Assembly (NCBI GenBank): GCA_023052935.1 | Contig: CM041297.1 | Location: forward strand, 86,485,021-86,549,020 | Source of the DNA: Piezodorus guildinii | Taxonomy: Eukaryota > Arthropoda > Insecta > Hemiptera > Pentatomidae | Reading direction: 5' to 3' | DNA: 64,000 nucleotides | Shown: piece by piece, positions 46,590-58,900 of the stretch | Position numbering within the stretch: position 1 is the first letter of the stretch | Layout: each line of letters begins with the position of its first letter | The notes under the pieces: model-generated | What the model was told of the DNA's origin: nothing | The model's input: the letters and a program-made list of their open reading frames with translations, nothing else | Database searches by the model: none | Program-made: the position numbers and the translations under genes

Positions 46590-46810
46590 TTAGGTGGGCG
46601 GGGGAATCACTTCGGATTCGATTTTTCAGCCGCCATTAATTGTATTTCTTGACGGCTTAAGTAATGTGTCTGATAAGTGAATTAAGTCAGGTGTTGCTCC
46701 AAATCTAATAACTCTAAAAGAGAAAAAGCCCTAGGGGATACTCTTCTTCCGAGCGGACTGTTTAGGAAAATAAAAATCTCGGCCATTTCCTTTTGTAGCG
46801 GCTATTGACA
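46590..46810. promoter_or_regulatory. Motif-dense island, candidate regulatory module
   Basis: Within about 60 bases lie TAATTG (46637-46642), GATAAG (46672-46677) and the E-box CAGGTG (46688-46693), in GC-richer sequence without a frame. Such mixed clusters are typical of developmental enhancers, but short words also occur by chance. Confidence 0.3.
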
Positions 46811-48170
46811 ACAGATTTTTATTTAATCCACTAATTTAATATTTTTTAGATGTATTTCGATTTTTCAGATCCCTTATCACATATTTGACAAAAACAATAA
46901 TTAATAAGCGATCATAGTTAAATGTATTGTACAATGAACATATATTAACTTACTTGACGTAGGTCTTTTTTAAAATAACGTCAAAATAAATCATATTGAC
47001 GGGCATACCATTTATGTGTATAAATGCTTAATAATTTGCCCGATTTTAAGCTTTTTGAACTTTTTATGGCACAGGCAGTTTACGTTATAAATGAAATTAA
47101 ATTATATTTGGATTCTGATGTGTTTCATTTCAGCTTAGGACCATATTTTCGGCTCTTGGAATATCTACTTACCCTGATCCTTAAAATAAACTATTATTAT
47201 TATAGTAAGAGTAACAACTCGAAATAGATTTTTTATTTAATTTTTTTTTTTTTTTGGAATTATTTTTTATTAGTGGCTTGAGTTATGCACAGAAGATAAG
47301 TGGAGATGCCATAATATACCTTTGCCACTACATTCACTGCGTAAATATGCTTATCGGTTTAAGTAGTTTAATATGCAAATACCTTTAAATAAGGGCAAAA
47401 GTATAATAGTAGACACAAGGTAATAGTTCAAACAATGGTACATCCCTTAAATGAAGTTTTCGTTTTCGGTTAGATTTAAAATTATTACCATATTTTTAGG
47501 AGACATTTTAACTCGTATAATAGAACCTGAATAGACACCAGAAGGGTCTCCCTACCTAAGGTCACTCCAAGGAAGTAATAAAATAAAAAAATACATAACT
47601 ATTCTTTAACAGCCGGAATCGAGTTTGGAGATCTCGGGGTATTTTGCTGTGCGTTATCACAAAATATACAAAGGAAATCGTTAGAGAGAGAAGCCGTAAA
47701 TAACAGATGAACAAAAAAATACTAAAACCCTTCCAAAAATGTGTATTAAATTACTTATTAGTATATACTCCAGAAAATATTATAGATTAATTATTAGTAT
47801 TACCAAAGATAATCCATATATGACATATAATTAAACTTCTAATAATTTTATAAGTTACCACCGAAAAATATGCAATTGTATTACTGTTTTACAATGAGTT
47901 TATAGCACTTAAAAATATTTCGTACATAATAAAATTTTTTTCTGAAACTAGAAAACAGGTCTTTTTTCTGGTGATAGCTTTAACTAAGAATACCCCTTAA
48001 GCTGTGTAACACTTGCTAATTCCAGCAATCGAGAGAAATAGTAGACCTATAGAAATCCACATCAGAAATACTTAAAGTGAAGTGAGAATGGTTGACTGTG
48101 TGTATATATGGAAGGTCACATTTTTTTCACAGGCAGATATGTATACAAACGTATTTATTATAGGTGGAAT
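46811..48170. other. AT-rich stretch, nothing recognised
   Basis: Frames of up to 67 codons have no recognisable motif. Confidence 0.5.
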
Positions 48171-48171
48171 A

Positions 48172-48285
48172 GTCAGGAATCAGTCATTTTTTGAAAAGTT
48201 TTTAATTATGCCAACGTTTCGGCTCAAGCTTGTGAGCCATCATCAGGGCATTACTGAGCCATGTCCAAGCATAAACTCCGTAACG
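48172..48285 (-). repeat. Repeat carrying the best hammerhead-like motif
   Basis: Shares GGAATAGTCAGGAATCAGTC-type, GCCAACGTTTCGGCTC and ACTGAGCCATGTCC blocks with the repeat at 16.85-17.16 kb. A Jockey insertion lies 250 bases to the right. The parent element is not identified; Penelope-like elements are the best-known carriers of such motifs. Confidence 0.55.
48208..48251 (-). ncRNA. Hammerhead-ribozyme-like motif
   Basis: On the - strand, in order: stem I strand ATGCC; core CTGATGA (48240-48246); stem II GGCTC/GAGCC with one extra U at its base and an eight-base loop; GAAA (48217-48220); the self-complementary ACGU as a minimal stem III; a U at the cleavage position; and the other stem I strand GGCAT. 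All invariant hammerhead bases are present. A two-base-pair stem III would probably be active only as a dimer, as known for other minimal hammerheads. Cleavage would follow the U before GGCAT. Confidence 0.55.
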
Positions 48286-48538
48286 TATTTACTATATATT
48301 ACCGTATTTACTATATATATATTAACGTATTTACTATATATTATGTTTCACATTTTATGAATGTATGGACATTTTCACGTCATAGATTTGTAACAGTTTT
48401 TCTCATACTATAAAAATTATTTTTTCATAACTTCATAGTGTTTCATATTTTTCATACTGTAAAAATTTTTTTAAAAAAATTGATATTGGTATTTTTAAAT
48501 TATTAATTTTCTATTATCTAATTATTCATCTGTTATTA

Positions 48539-49914
48539 TTTTTTTTTTTTCTTTATTCGTATATATTACAATTTGTCATAATAGACAATAATAATAGTGC
48601 TACAGGATCTCATTCATACAATATTTACAATATAAACAAAAGGAAAGTCAAATTACATAAAATAAAATCAAAATAAATAAACGTATACAATAACAAAATT
48701 TATAGACAAAATAAATACAAATAAATGAAGTTAACAAATAAACAAACAAAACATGTCACATTCATACCTATGTACAATATTTACAATCAGCTCGGGAACC
48801 CCAGACGGGACTTGTCTCCCCACTTGTGGAAGGACAAGCAGAGTCTAAAGGGTCCCAGCGCCTCCCTCTCAGCCGCATCACTGCTGAGAGCCAGCGGAAG
48901 CTAAGTGAGGGCGCCACAGCCACAATCACACCGCACATGAGAGGAGAATCTGACCAGTGTCAGAACTCCAGAATAGATTTTTACAATATGTCTCGGGGCC
49001 ACTGCCGTTTCAACCTTCTAGGAGGGTTGTATGGATGAGTGGAGCTGGATAGGGATTGTACTAGAGGATTAGGATGATGAATGAGGTTCTGGTGGAATTT
49101 GGAAAATTTGGATGGAATCAGGTCTAAAATAAATGGAACATTAAGGTCGTGGTGTAAGGTATAGTTGGAGACATAATAAGGAGCATTTACTATTGTTCGG
49201 AGGACTTTGGATTGAAAGGATTGAATGCGTTTGATGTTAGAACGTTTAGCTGTCCCCTACAGTTCAAGTCCGTAGGTCCAGATTGGCTTCAGTATTGTCT
49301 TGTAAAGTAATAATTTGTTGTCAACTGTAAGCTTAGATTTTCTGTTTAGTAGTCTGTATAACTGTCCGAATCGTCTGTTGAGTTCTTTTCGTTTAAGTCT
49401 TGTATGTGGGTTCCACGTCAATCTTTTGTCTAGTAGTAAGCCAAGATACCGGACTGTGTCAGAGGAAGGAAGAGGTATGGAATTGAAATGAACCATTGGA
49501 CAGGATTTGCGTCGAAGGGTGAAGGTGACGTGGGTGCATTTGCTTTCATTAACCTTAATACGCCAAGCATTACACCATTCCTCGATAAGACATAGGTGTC
49601 TCTGCAGAATTAAGGATGCTTTTTCAGGATCGTAATTGGATGATACGATGGCGGTGTCATCTGCAAATGTTGCCAGAAAGGTGTCAGGATGATTAGGAAT
49701 ATCAGCAGTGTAAAGGATGTAGAGGACGGGTCCCAAGACGCTGCCTTGAGGAACACCGACCTCAATGGGATAAAAGTTAGAAAATTCTACACCACAGCGA
49801 ACTCGGAAGGAGCGGTTTGAGAGATAGGATCGTAGAATGAGGTATAGAGACTGGGGTAAATGCGTTTTAAGCTTGAAGAGTAATCCGGTGTGCCATACCC
49901 GGTCAAATGCTTGC
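48539..49914 (-). mobile_element. 5'-truncated Jockey-like LINE with target-site duplication
   Basis: The element is flanked by the 15-bp direct repeat ATTCATCTGTTATTA (48524-48538 and 49915-49929). It ends in a T run on the + strand, that is a poly(A) tail after AATAAAG on its own strand. It holds the reverse transcriptase palm, thumb and a long 3' UTR with GC-rich inverted pairs. It is the best-preserved Jockey copy in the window. Confidence 0.9.
49257..49914 (-). pseudogene. Jockey-like reverse transcriptase, 5'-truncated
   Basis: About 219 codons are open: QAFDRVWHTGLLFKL, SYLSNRSFRVRCG, GVPQGSVLGPVLY, catalytic FADDTAIV, the IEEWCNAWRIKVNESK block, TFTLRRKSCP, YLGLLLDKRLTWNPH and KPIWTYGLEL. 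These are in the order of Jockey-clade enzymes. The frame then stops, and the C-terminal tail (a relative of NAPYYVSNYTLHHDLN) is readable only with interruptions. The endonuclease and N-terminal RT are missing through 5' truncation. The first ATG that could be assigned comes from flanking DNA, not from the element. Confidence 0.85.
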
Positions 49915-50029
49915 ATTCATCTGTTATTAAATTTCTTTTTTCCTTTTGTTTCCAATTATTATTATATTTGTCAATTGTCATAGCTACTGTTTCACTTTGT
50001 TTTTAATTATCAGTATAATTCCTTTTACT

Positions 50030-50160
50030 TATCATATTTATATATTGTATTCTACTACTGGTTGTTATCTTTTGTTTTTATAGGCCTGAAGAAGACCTAT
50101 AATTTTGGCCGAAACGTCGGCACTATTAAATTAAGTTTATACTTAATCGTTTCTTCATTT
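50030..50160 (+). other. Degenerate hammerhead-like motif
   Basis: CTGAAGA, a weak stem, then GAAACGTC in the same order as the 48.2-kb motif but on the + strand. Stem I does not pair. A small hairpin, TTAAGTTTATACTTAA, follows. Confidence 0.3.
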
Positions 50161-50853
50161 AACAGCACTCTCAACTAACTTCTCCAGAAATGATTAAAAA
50201 TATAACCCCACTTATAGAATTCATAAATGTAACAGGATTATCCAACCGAATATAAATATTTCGATCACGCCAGTGACCCTTAAGGATAAGGATAAGCAAA
50301 TAAAGATAAATAAATAAATTAATGACATAAATCTTAATAAAATAAATTTAAATAATACAATGAAAGAAATGTATTTCCTAATAAACCAACAAGAGATAAG
50401 CGAATATTTGGTATTGTCGGATTTTTCACAAGGAATATTTTATAAAAAGATTTGATGAACTGTTGCTAGACTTCGGAAGCAGACATGGAAAGTGATAACA
50501 TATAGGATTGCGGGAGAGCCATACTGGCCCCAAGCCAGCCATCTCCGCTCTATATATTGCATCGTGTATTAATTTATTCGTCAGCTTAATGTATTCCTTT
50601 AATGTATTCTAGTGCCTTGACTCAATCGTCCATCTGTTTCTTCAACTGCTATCCCAGCACCTGCTTCAGGAGTTTAAGCTTTTCAAGCCCTCTTCTGAAA
50701 GCTTTTAATCTACTTGGATTACGGTGAATAAATTAGAAATAAATATACAGGATGACAGGATTACTCAAGAGGAACGCCAATGGAATAGCCAAGGAAAGTG
50801 AAGACAATAATACAATGGAAATTCGTAAAAAAAAAAAAAAATAATAATAATAA

Positions 50854-50918
<65 letters not shown>

Positions 50919-51107
50919 AAATAAATAAATTAAGTTTCTACTTTATTAAATGTCTTGATGACTGCACCCCAAATTAGATTCTCCTCAATGCTTTTTAAAA
51001 TTTTAATTTTTATGTGTCAATTAAGCAACATAAAAAAAGAAATTTCTATCTACGCCAATCATTTAGGATTAAGCAGTTTTCTTAATAGTTATAATAATTT
51101 ATAATAT
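50161..51107. other. Unassigned stretch; TA microsatellite at 50857-50918
   Basis: Mostly AT-rich, with a balanced patch around 50440-50720 that has no clear frame. Confidence 0.45.
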
Positions 51108-51256
51108 TAGGGGTACTCACTACGTTTGCTATAGCATATTTTTTGTGCTATTTTGCTAAACCCGTCGAGTTTCTACAGGAAATAACTGTAGTAACTCAAC
51201 GGGTTTAGCAAAAAAGCACAAAAAACATGCTATAGCAAACGTAGTGAGTACCCCTA
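51108..51256. mobile_element. 149-bp near-perfect hairpin element (MITE-like)
   Basis: Two 71-bp arms pair with four mismatches around a seven-base loop. Termini are TAGGGGTACTCACTACG and its inverse, each with a TA at the outer edge, consistent with a TA target-site duplication as in mariner-type MITEs. If transcribed, the RNA would be one long hairpin. No second copy is visible here. Confidence 0.65.
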
Positions 51257-51445
51257 TTGTATGAGAAATAGTTTTGAGCATGGAGCAGGATGCCTACTCT
51301 GGCACAGAAAATTCTCTAATGCAAATTGGTTGTCCCATATTGGAGAAATAAAATCTGGATGTGCGTCCATTTCATCCTCTGGAATAAGCAGAGGAAGGAG
51401 GAGATTCAAATCTAAAGAATTCACGAATAATGGGCAAAATTAATA

Positions 51446-52338
51446 AAAAATCTCGTGCGGGCAACACGACTTTCCCCGTTGTTAAAATCGAATAAATAAT
51501 TTTTAAATACAGTTAGAGATGAAAATGAGTGAAACTAAAAAAACAATTAATTAAATTAAATTGCTATAGAAACATATGTTTTATTAAAATTAAAAAAAAC
51601 AAAAAAACTATTGTATTATTATCTAAAACAATCAATTATTTTTATCTTCTTTTCATCACTGTTTAATTAAACAAGCTTGTAAATTAGATGTTTTTTTTCT
51701 AAATTCTTTAGCATTCCAACGGTATATTATACATGTATATTACTGTTCTTATGATCAATAACAAAAAATTGCATGTAATTGATATTTTTTCAGTTTTCTC
51801 CTTTATTTAGATATTAAATTCGTTCAAGTTATATATTTATCTGTCTCTTATAAATGTTAACAAGATGATAGGGTAAATTTTATATAATCTACAAAATCAA
51901 AGGTACTTTAGAGGAAGAAAGTTTAAAATATCGGTATTTAAGCCCTGTTAGACTATTTCAATCAAAATGAAACCTACATGTTATTGAAGCCAATTAAGTT
52001 TTACAACGATACAACTACAAGGCTTTAACCAAAATCGTTTGAGCCGTTTTGAGAAAATCGTAAGAAGGTGCAAAATGCATGTCATAAAGTAACACTCCCG
52101 GCCAGCGCATTTTAGTGAAAATTTGCTATAACATCTCAGAAAAATAGTTGCCTCAAATCTGAAATTTTAGTCTAGCACAAATTTTTGTTTTTTCGTTAGA
52201 CTGACCACACACACACAGACCTTTTTTCGGGACTTGGTTATTTGGACTCAGTGGAACCTAAAACGTATATTTTAGTTGAAAACTGGAATTCGAAAATTTC
52301 CTTTACTATATATTTCATAAATAGGTAGGTGAAAGCAA
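51446..52338 (-). mobile_element. 0.9-kb element, copy 9 (full length)
   Basis: In the + direction it opens TCTCGTGCGGGCAACACGAC and closes AGGTAGGTGAAAGC, the family ends in reverse. The CA run is short. The + strand frame TDLFSGLGYLDS is readable as in copies 1 and 2. A Jockey fragment inserted about 30 bases beyond its end. Confidence 0.75.
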
Positions 52339-52366
52339 TATTAACAAATTATATTAATTAAATACC

Positions 52367-53099
52367 TCCGGTATCTTGGCTCCCGTGTAGACAAATGTCT
52401 AACTTGCAAACCGCATACTAGACTTGAGCGACAAGAACTTAATTTACGATTTGGCCAATTATACAGACTACTGAACAGAAATTCAAAATTATCTATCAAA
52501 AACAAACTGTTAATATGAAAGACAGTACTGAAACCTATCTGGACCTACGGACTTGAACTGTGGGGTCAGCCAAATTTTCTAACGTCAAACGTATTCAATC
52601 CTTCCAATACAAAGTCCTCACAATAGTTAATGCTCCTTATGTCACCAACCATACCTTACACCACGACCTAAATATTCCATTTATTTTAGACCTTACACTA
52701 CCAAAATTCTCAAAAATCAGAACCTTGTCCATCACCCTAATCTGCTAGCTCAATCCATATTCAGCTCCAATCATTCTTACCTTCCCCTTAAAAGGTTGAA
52801 ACGGCAGTGGCATCGAGACCTCTTGTAAACATGTATATAGGAGTTCTAGCACCGGCTAGATTCTCCACTCACGTGCTGTATGCTTGGGAATTTTATATAG
52901 GTATGAGTGACTTTTGTATATATTCTTATTGATTCTGTTTTGTATATATGTATATTGTACTATTATTTTATAAATTTATTGTTTGTATATATTGTGTGAA
53001 TATAGTACAAATTTTGTACTTTATCACACTATTAAAAATGTCCTAAATTGGACTGATTGTAATTTTACTCAATAAAGATTGTTTATGAGAGTTTAAAAG
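52367..53099 (+). mobile_element. Jockey-like LINE 3' fragment with target-site duplication
   Basis: Bounded by the 11-bp direct repeat AATTAAATACC (52356-52366 and 53100-53110). It begins in the YLG block of the reverse transcriptase and carries the TYGLELWG and VNAPYVTNHTLHHDLNIPF segments, with stops and small indels. A 3' UTR follows. The tail after CAATAAAG is short and not a pure A run. Confidence 0.8.
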
Positions 53100-53149
53100 A
53101 ATTAAATACCAAGTTTTATTTTATTTTTTGGATTGCTTCATCTTGCTCT

Positions 53150-53860
53150 ACATGATGAGTTGTGATTCCTAATTCCATTACTACGCAAATGAATATTGAG
53201 CATTCGGAGTAAAGTGCTCACATATCGGTGGAATATGGTCTGACTGTTGTGACGATTAGGAGGCTAACGACTATTGTAGCGGCAGTAGAAGCGACAATAA
53301 GATCTCCTAACCCGCCTGTGTTTTCTTAACGGCGCCATAAGAGATATAGGTAAATTACTTGCTGCGACACCTGCTTGCTAATTGCGGCACTAAAGCCGAT
53401 ACAGCGGGGCCGGAATATTGTTTATTAGTCAATATATAAAGAGGACTGTCACCTGGGGAGCTTGTTTCAGTGCGTGCTTAGTTGCAAATGTTGGACAATT
53501 TATTGGGGCTGCGGTCCTTCCATCGGCCCAAGCTAGTTGGCCCCTATCACATAACTGTCGCTTTATTTATGCCCCTCGTGGGCTTATGGGCCCCAATTAT
53601 ACGTTACGCTGTCACCGATTGTCCTTTCTTCCCTATATTGCCAACGGTTAGTCCGCCGCTCTCGGATATACAGCTCAATCACCTCTAATCTAGATCTCTA
53701 TTATAATCGCTACGATGATATTTATGCCTAGGGTGATAAATAAAACTAGATCCGTGGCGCAATATTCCGCGCTGTGACAGTGCTTAGTTAAATAGTCAGA
53801 TGCTTATGTGATTAAGCTATTATACGACCAGATTCCCTGTTGACTGAAAATAATGGTCAA
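53150..53860. other. Large GC-richer island, candidate regulatory module
   Basis: About 700 bases of unique-looking balanced sequence, the most extensive such block in the right half. It includes the E-box CACCTG (53450-53455) and several AT-core words in GC-rich context. Open frames of 68-77 codons run across it without recognisable motifs. Confidence 0.3.
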
Positions 53861-53887
53861 CGAGCTTGTTATTTGCCCTTCGTATAC

Positions 53888-53937
53888 ATATTACTTTCAC
53901 TTACCTTTCTATTAATTATATAGTAAGGGAAAGTATA
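53888..53937 (+). mobile_element. 0.9-kb element, terminal fragment (copy 10)
   Basis: Only the left end remains: TACTTTCACTTACC, a spacer and TATAGTAAGGGAAAGTAT, forming the terminal palindrome. The sequence then leaves the family. Confidence 0.6.
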
Positions 53938-54079
53938 GGAGGGTGACAAGACTATACGATATATCTGACACTGTAAGCTTAGTAAGAACCTGATAGATAT
54001 TTTTCTGCTCTACTTGGTGCACATTCATAAGTTCAAATGAATGAATTATTCCTGTATGAAAAAATTGAATAAATATCGA

Positions 54080-54820
54080 AAAGTCATTGACTCATCTTGT
54101 CTAAATCAGACTTTGCCAACTTCAGCGTGGTACCCATATGGACTGGAAAATTTAACTCGTTTGTCCATTGCGTTCATTCATACACTCTATAGTTTCAGAA
54201 TACAGAACTGCATGTTGTGAAAACGGTTGTATCCGTTTTAAATAAATAAAACAGAAATGTCCGTCATTGACGCACCCCAAACAGTTTTCGCGCCGTGATC
54301 TCCTTCAAGCCATAACAAGAAGGATAAAGGCTCGCAGAAACCGTTCACCTTCGGCAAGCCGACCAAGAGGTTTGTAACCTCCTTCTGTTTCTTCCACTGT
54401 GTCAAGGAGTGAAGACGTACGCTAGTGAGTGAGAGTATTTTTATTGGCCGCTATTGTCGCACCCACTCTTTATCTGCAAGTTATTTTTAATTGCTTAATT
54501 TTATATTTTCCCGTGATAGTGTTCAGCTCACTGAGTAAATTGATGTACTTCTTTGTTTTGGAGAGAAAACTTTTAGAAAAGCTTTCGATTCGTCATTGAC
54601 GCACCCTACATTAGCGCATCCCACGGAATGATGAAACGGGTGTTTTTTTTATTTCCCTTCAAACCTACTGCTCTGGTATGAAGAAATATTCACCATACTC
54701 AATTGGGTGCTGATCGTATATAGTAACGAATTTTTAAAAATATTTAACAGATGAAAGAGGCTATCTTAATTTGCTTAAAACCTTCGGTAGATCATTTAAA
54801 AAATCATTGGCTCACCCACT
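54080..54820 (+). repeat. Dispersed word GTCATTGACGCACCC, four loci
   Basis: Near-identical words at 54262-54278 and 54591-54607, with weaker relatives near 54083 and 54803. Spacing is irregular (about 180-330 bases), so it is not a simple tandem repeat. Confidence 0.35.
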
Positions 54821-55247
54821 CATCATCGGCTTACCACTAGATCGTAATTATCCCACTTTCTGATTTCTGAAATAAATAGTTATTTTAAATAATTAATTAT
54901 AAATGAAATTAATTATTTTGATAATTAAACCGAATCAAGCTCTGCTGAGTGCTACATCATATCATATTTCATATACATACATATTCACATACATTCATAA
55001 ATTCAACTTTTAAAAGTTTTAAAAAAGACTACCCGATTGTCAATTTTGCTGAAAATGGCCCATATATATATTATATTATAATAAAATCCTACAACATCAT
55101 TAAATATCATTTTTACAGAATGATAACAAATTTTTTAATTTTTATATAATGAAATGTTTATTTGTATAGAATACATTCACAACATCATAATACATTTATA
55201 GGAATTCCTTCACAGTGCGCCACTTAGTATCCGGAATTTATTTTGTG

Positions 55248-55333
<86 letters not shown>

Positions 55334-56039
55334 AAGCAATATTATAAAAACCATTAACTTTATTTTTTTGTTTTTACTTTTATGTTTTTATTCACGCCTT
55401 TCAACTTCATGGACAACTAGTGAATGCGATGGTGTAAGTGGTGATCTTGTGGCGTGGTAGTAGTGGTAGGCGTCATAGATATAATACCCAGCGGCATCTC
55501 TTCTTGTCTTGATTCCTATTTCCTATTAGTTAAATATTTCGTAAAATAATGATAATTACAATAAAATAACAAAACTAACAATTTTAAAATACACATTATT
55601 TTGAAAACATGTTTGTTTGTTTTTTTAATCAGAAACACTATTTTAAGAAAGTAAACACTATTTATAATAAATGTAAAAAAATATATAAATGTTAAAGTAT
55701 TATATAAAATGCGGTTCACTATCACGAATTTACATCAGATCACACATTTTCATCTTTTACTTTCCTCTGACCTCGCCGGGAAGCGCGGCCCTTGACGATT
55801 TAGGTTCTGTCAATAAGAATGGCATTTTTTCATCATCACTATTTTTACTTGCTTGATGAATCATATAATTTTAATTAGTTGCCAAGCATTAATCACTTTT
55901 TTTTAATGTTTTTTTTTTTTTTTTTACTTTTAATCATACTAAAGTGGGACATTACCTTAAACGATTTTGCTCGTTTTCGTGACACAGATGTAAGGTTTTA
56001 GTTTGTAATGTAATTTGTATAAAACGGATTTATAATCAT
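54821..56039. other. AT-rich stretch; TA microsatellite at 55246-55331
   Basis: No gene visible. A short balanced patch lies at about 55400-55510. Confidence 0.5.
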
Positions 56040-56400
56040 TCACCCCACTGACCCATCCCCAGCATAAGTTACTGATTCAGATGAGGCTTGAACCCGCAAA
56101 AGCACTCACCCTATAACGCTATGATAATGCGGATCGTTGGCGAAATTAGGCCGTAATTAGTGGATAGCGGGCGATGAACATTATGCAGTTTTGTCGCTTA
56201 TACTTTCCCGTGTTGGCTGTCAATTACCAACGGTTGATCACAATACCCAACCCTATCCGCCGGTGTTACCCCCAACCCTTGCTTCCTCTTTCGCCCGATT
56301 TTTGGTATTCGAGGGGCTATTGAGGCTCAATGAGGTTGCAAATTGAGATAGAGCGATCCCTCTTCCTAAATTTTGAAGCTCGGCAATCGAGGAAGTTTTA
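56040..56400. other. GC-richer island with a tRNA-like edge
   Basis: The left edge has a box-B-like word on the - strand (GCGGGTTCAAGCC) and a CCCAGCATAAGTTACTGA block, suggesting a SINE end. The rest is balanced unique sequence with TAATTA (56154-56159) and no frame. Confidence 0.3.
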
Positions 56401-56999
56401 TGTTGAGTGATTAATTATGTCCAGTAAAATGTTTTACTGAACCAATGATGTTTTTACAAAATCCTGAAACAAATATAATTTCCTTATTTTTTTTTTACCT
56501 CACTTTCATTCTAGGGACTGAAACCAATTTTGTTTCGGAATGAAAGTATAGCAAGTGTCAAATGTATTCGGAATCCTTCTTTTTTTCATTTAATACACAT
56601 TTTTTACAACTATTACTTTGGATCATTCATTTTAGCTATTAAATCAAGAAGGAGACTCGAATAAAGCATAATCACTTGCAGATAACCGAAAGGAATTGTG
56701 TTTCATTAAATATCCGATTAAAAAAAAGTGAAAGTAGAGAAATCGTAATATACGATATTTACTTGTTTAAAATGTTCATATTTCCGTTAATCCTCAACAT
56801 GACCTTGTGTTCTTTACCTCTTTGTAACTGATACACAAACTATAATAAAAAAGTTAAAAAAAATATTTGTAGAAATATAAGGTCAACGATCGACTAGTTG
56901 CTTTGAATGCGGTACTGATCCTGTTTGAAAATGATTTAAGAAAAGAAGATTGAAACCAAACACTGCTAACAAAGAAACCAAGACTATAGTGTTAAACTT
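56401..56999. other. AT-rich stretch, nothing recognised
   Basis: No frame or repeat seen. Confidence 0.5.
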
Positions 57000-57262
57000 T
57001 ACTATAGTATCACATGTCGTATATGGCTGACTTATCATCCATCTTTGCCCAAGGTTGTCAGTTCAAACCTGGCTAATGGCTCTATGATTTGAAAGGTTTT
57101 AATAATTCTTGGTTATCCTTAGGAGGGAACGTAAAATGGTTGTCCTGAGCCTATGCTATTTCAGGTATTCCTGATTAAACTAAATAAAATATTAGGCAAA
57201 ATTTATGACTCCCTCCGAAGCATGGTCCAATTAGCCACAGGAACATAAAGTGATGCTAAATG
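57000..57262 (+). mobile_element. SINE family 1, copy 3
   Basis: Here the SINE runs on the + strand: a tRNA-like head with TCAGTTCAAACCTGG as box B, then the conserved block in diverged form (CTTGGTTATCC, GGAGGGAACGTAAAATGG, TCCTGAGCCTATG). It is the most diverged of the four copies. Confidence 0.5.
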
Positions 57263-57739
57263 AATAAACAAAAAACCCTGAATATAACACTGATATTTTA
57301 ACAAAAGCGCTTAAGTCTTACATAACAATTTTCCACCGTTTTGAAAGATCATTTTGAATCCTGTCTGCGAATTTCTCTCTTCATGAATCACTATATTATC
57401 TTATAAAGGGAAACTCTTTATATTCAAATACAAACAAAACTATTATTTATTTAATTATTTGAACACAGGGAAAGCTCATTTTCATAAAAATGATGGTTTA
57501 AGCTATTTTACACCAGTGATATGTTTTTACACTTAGATGTTTAAATTGATTACTTTAGTTTTTAGTAATTTTTTTTTTCAACTACCCTATTATTTCATGT
57601 CATTCCGCATTCATACTCTGGCATGTCACTGGTACGATACTCGTATGTTTTCAGTGCTGATAAAGATTGTGATGTGGATCGAAACATTGTTTTATAATTT
57701 ATTTTAAAAAATAATAATAATAATAATAATAAAAAAATT

Positions 57740-57753
57740 AATAAATAAAATAT

Positions 57754-57846
<93 letters not shown>

Positions 57847-57855
57847 TATATATAT

Positions 57856-57911
<56 letters not shown>
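57740..57911 (+). repeat. Long compound TA microsatellite
   Basis: About 170 bases of TA with occasional TAA or AAA interruptions. A 123-codon frame over it encodes only a Tyr-Ile repeat and is an artefact. Confidence 0.95.
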
Positions 57912-57912
<1 letters not shown>

Positions 57913-58469
57913 ATTTCTTATGACTTCAAGAAATAACAAAATCATAATAAATAAATAAAACTTCATTTTTAAGTCAATGACCTATTACAATTTTCTTCAA
58001 TTTAAACTTGGTATGGTGTAAAAATACAGTTTTTTTTTCTATTTTCAGAGGATATATTTTTGAGAAATGTCTAAAAGTTTAGAGGTGTTAACTGAGGTAT
58101 TGCTGGTATAATGGTTGAGCGGTAGGAGGAGTATGTTATTGAGTATGATGTGAAAAAATGGTGAATACTGTCAGCTTCCTTCTTAATGCATGTGGTGAAG
58201 TTTTCTATTATATTGAATCTGTGCGTTATGGTCTTAATTGTAATTTGCTGGAATTATTATAAAAATATATACTGAACTATTTCTCTTGTATTGAAAAAAA
58301 TATACAGTGAAATATTTTATTTCGTCAATCCAACACTTAATATATGTATATATTTTAATTAAAGTATATTGCTGAACATAGATTGGAGGAGGTAGGTTTT
58401 CGCTTTTATTTTGCTAAGTTTACTGAGATTTTCTAAGGATATAAGCCCAGCGGAATCTTTCTTTGTTTA
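57912..58469. other. AT-rich stretch, nothing recognised
   Basis: No frame or repeat seen. Confidence 0.5.
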
Positions 58470-58900
58470 AAATATGCCGCATCAAGTTGAGGCCGGGGGT
58501 TAAACTGAAATTTATCTGTTTTCCTGACGGAGATGGAAAAAGAAGAAGAAGAAAAAAAAAAACGAGAGAAGAATTAAGAAAAACGGACGAGGAACTAAAT
58601 ACAAAACATGTAAATCAAAGGGAACCCCTAATGACGCCTCGGATCCGAAGCCCACAGTTTTTCCACTTTTCCTAGCCAGCGCCATCTCTCAACAGAACTG
58701 CGCAACTTACCCCCACCCCGTCCCCAATAGCGACTAATCATTCAAAACTCCGCCCCTTTTTCACTATTTCTTCCTCTTTTTTTTTTTTCGAAAAAAGTTT
58801 CCTTTGAAACATTTAGCGACGAGTGGTGAGATATGGGGCAATTCGGAGGCGACATGTCCGCTATGGTCGTTGTGCCTGAATTATTGAAGAAAGTTGAAGA
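58470..58900. other. GC-richer island with a CTCF-like word
   Basis: About 430 bases of mixed purine-rich and C-rich sequence. AGCGCCATCT (58678-58687), the reverse of AGATGGCGCT, matches the core recognised by CTCF in animals. A 70-codon frame across it is lysine/arginine-rich low complexity and probably not coding. Confidence 0.3.

Noticed and set aside
57595..57966. 123-codon frame on the - strand
   Set aside because: It is a Tyr-Ile repeat encoded by the TA microsatellite.
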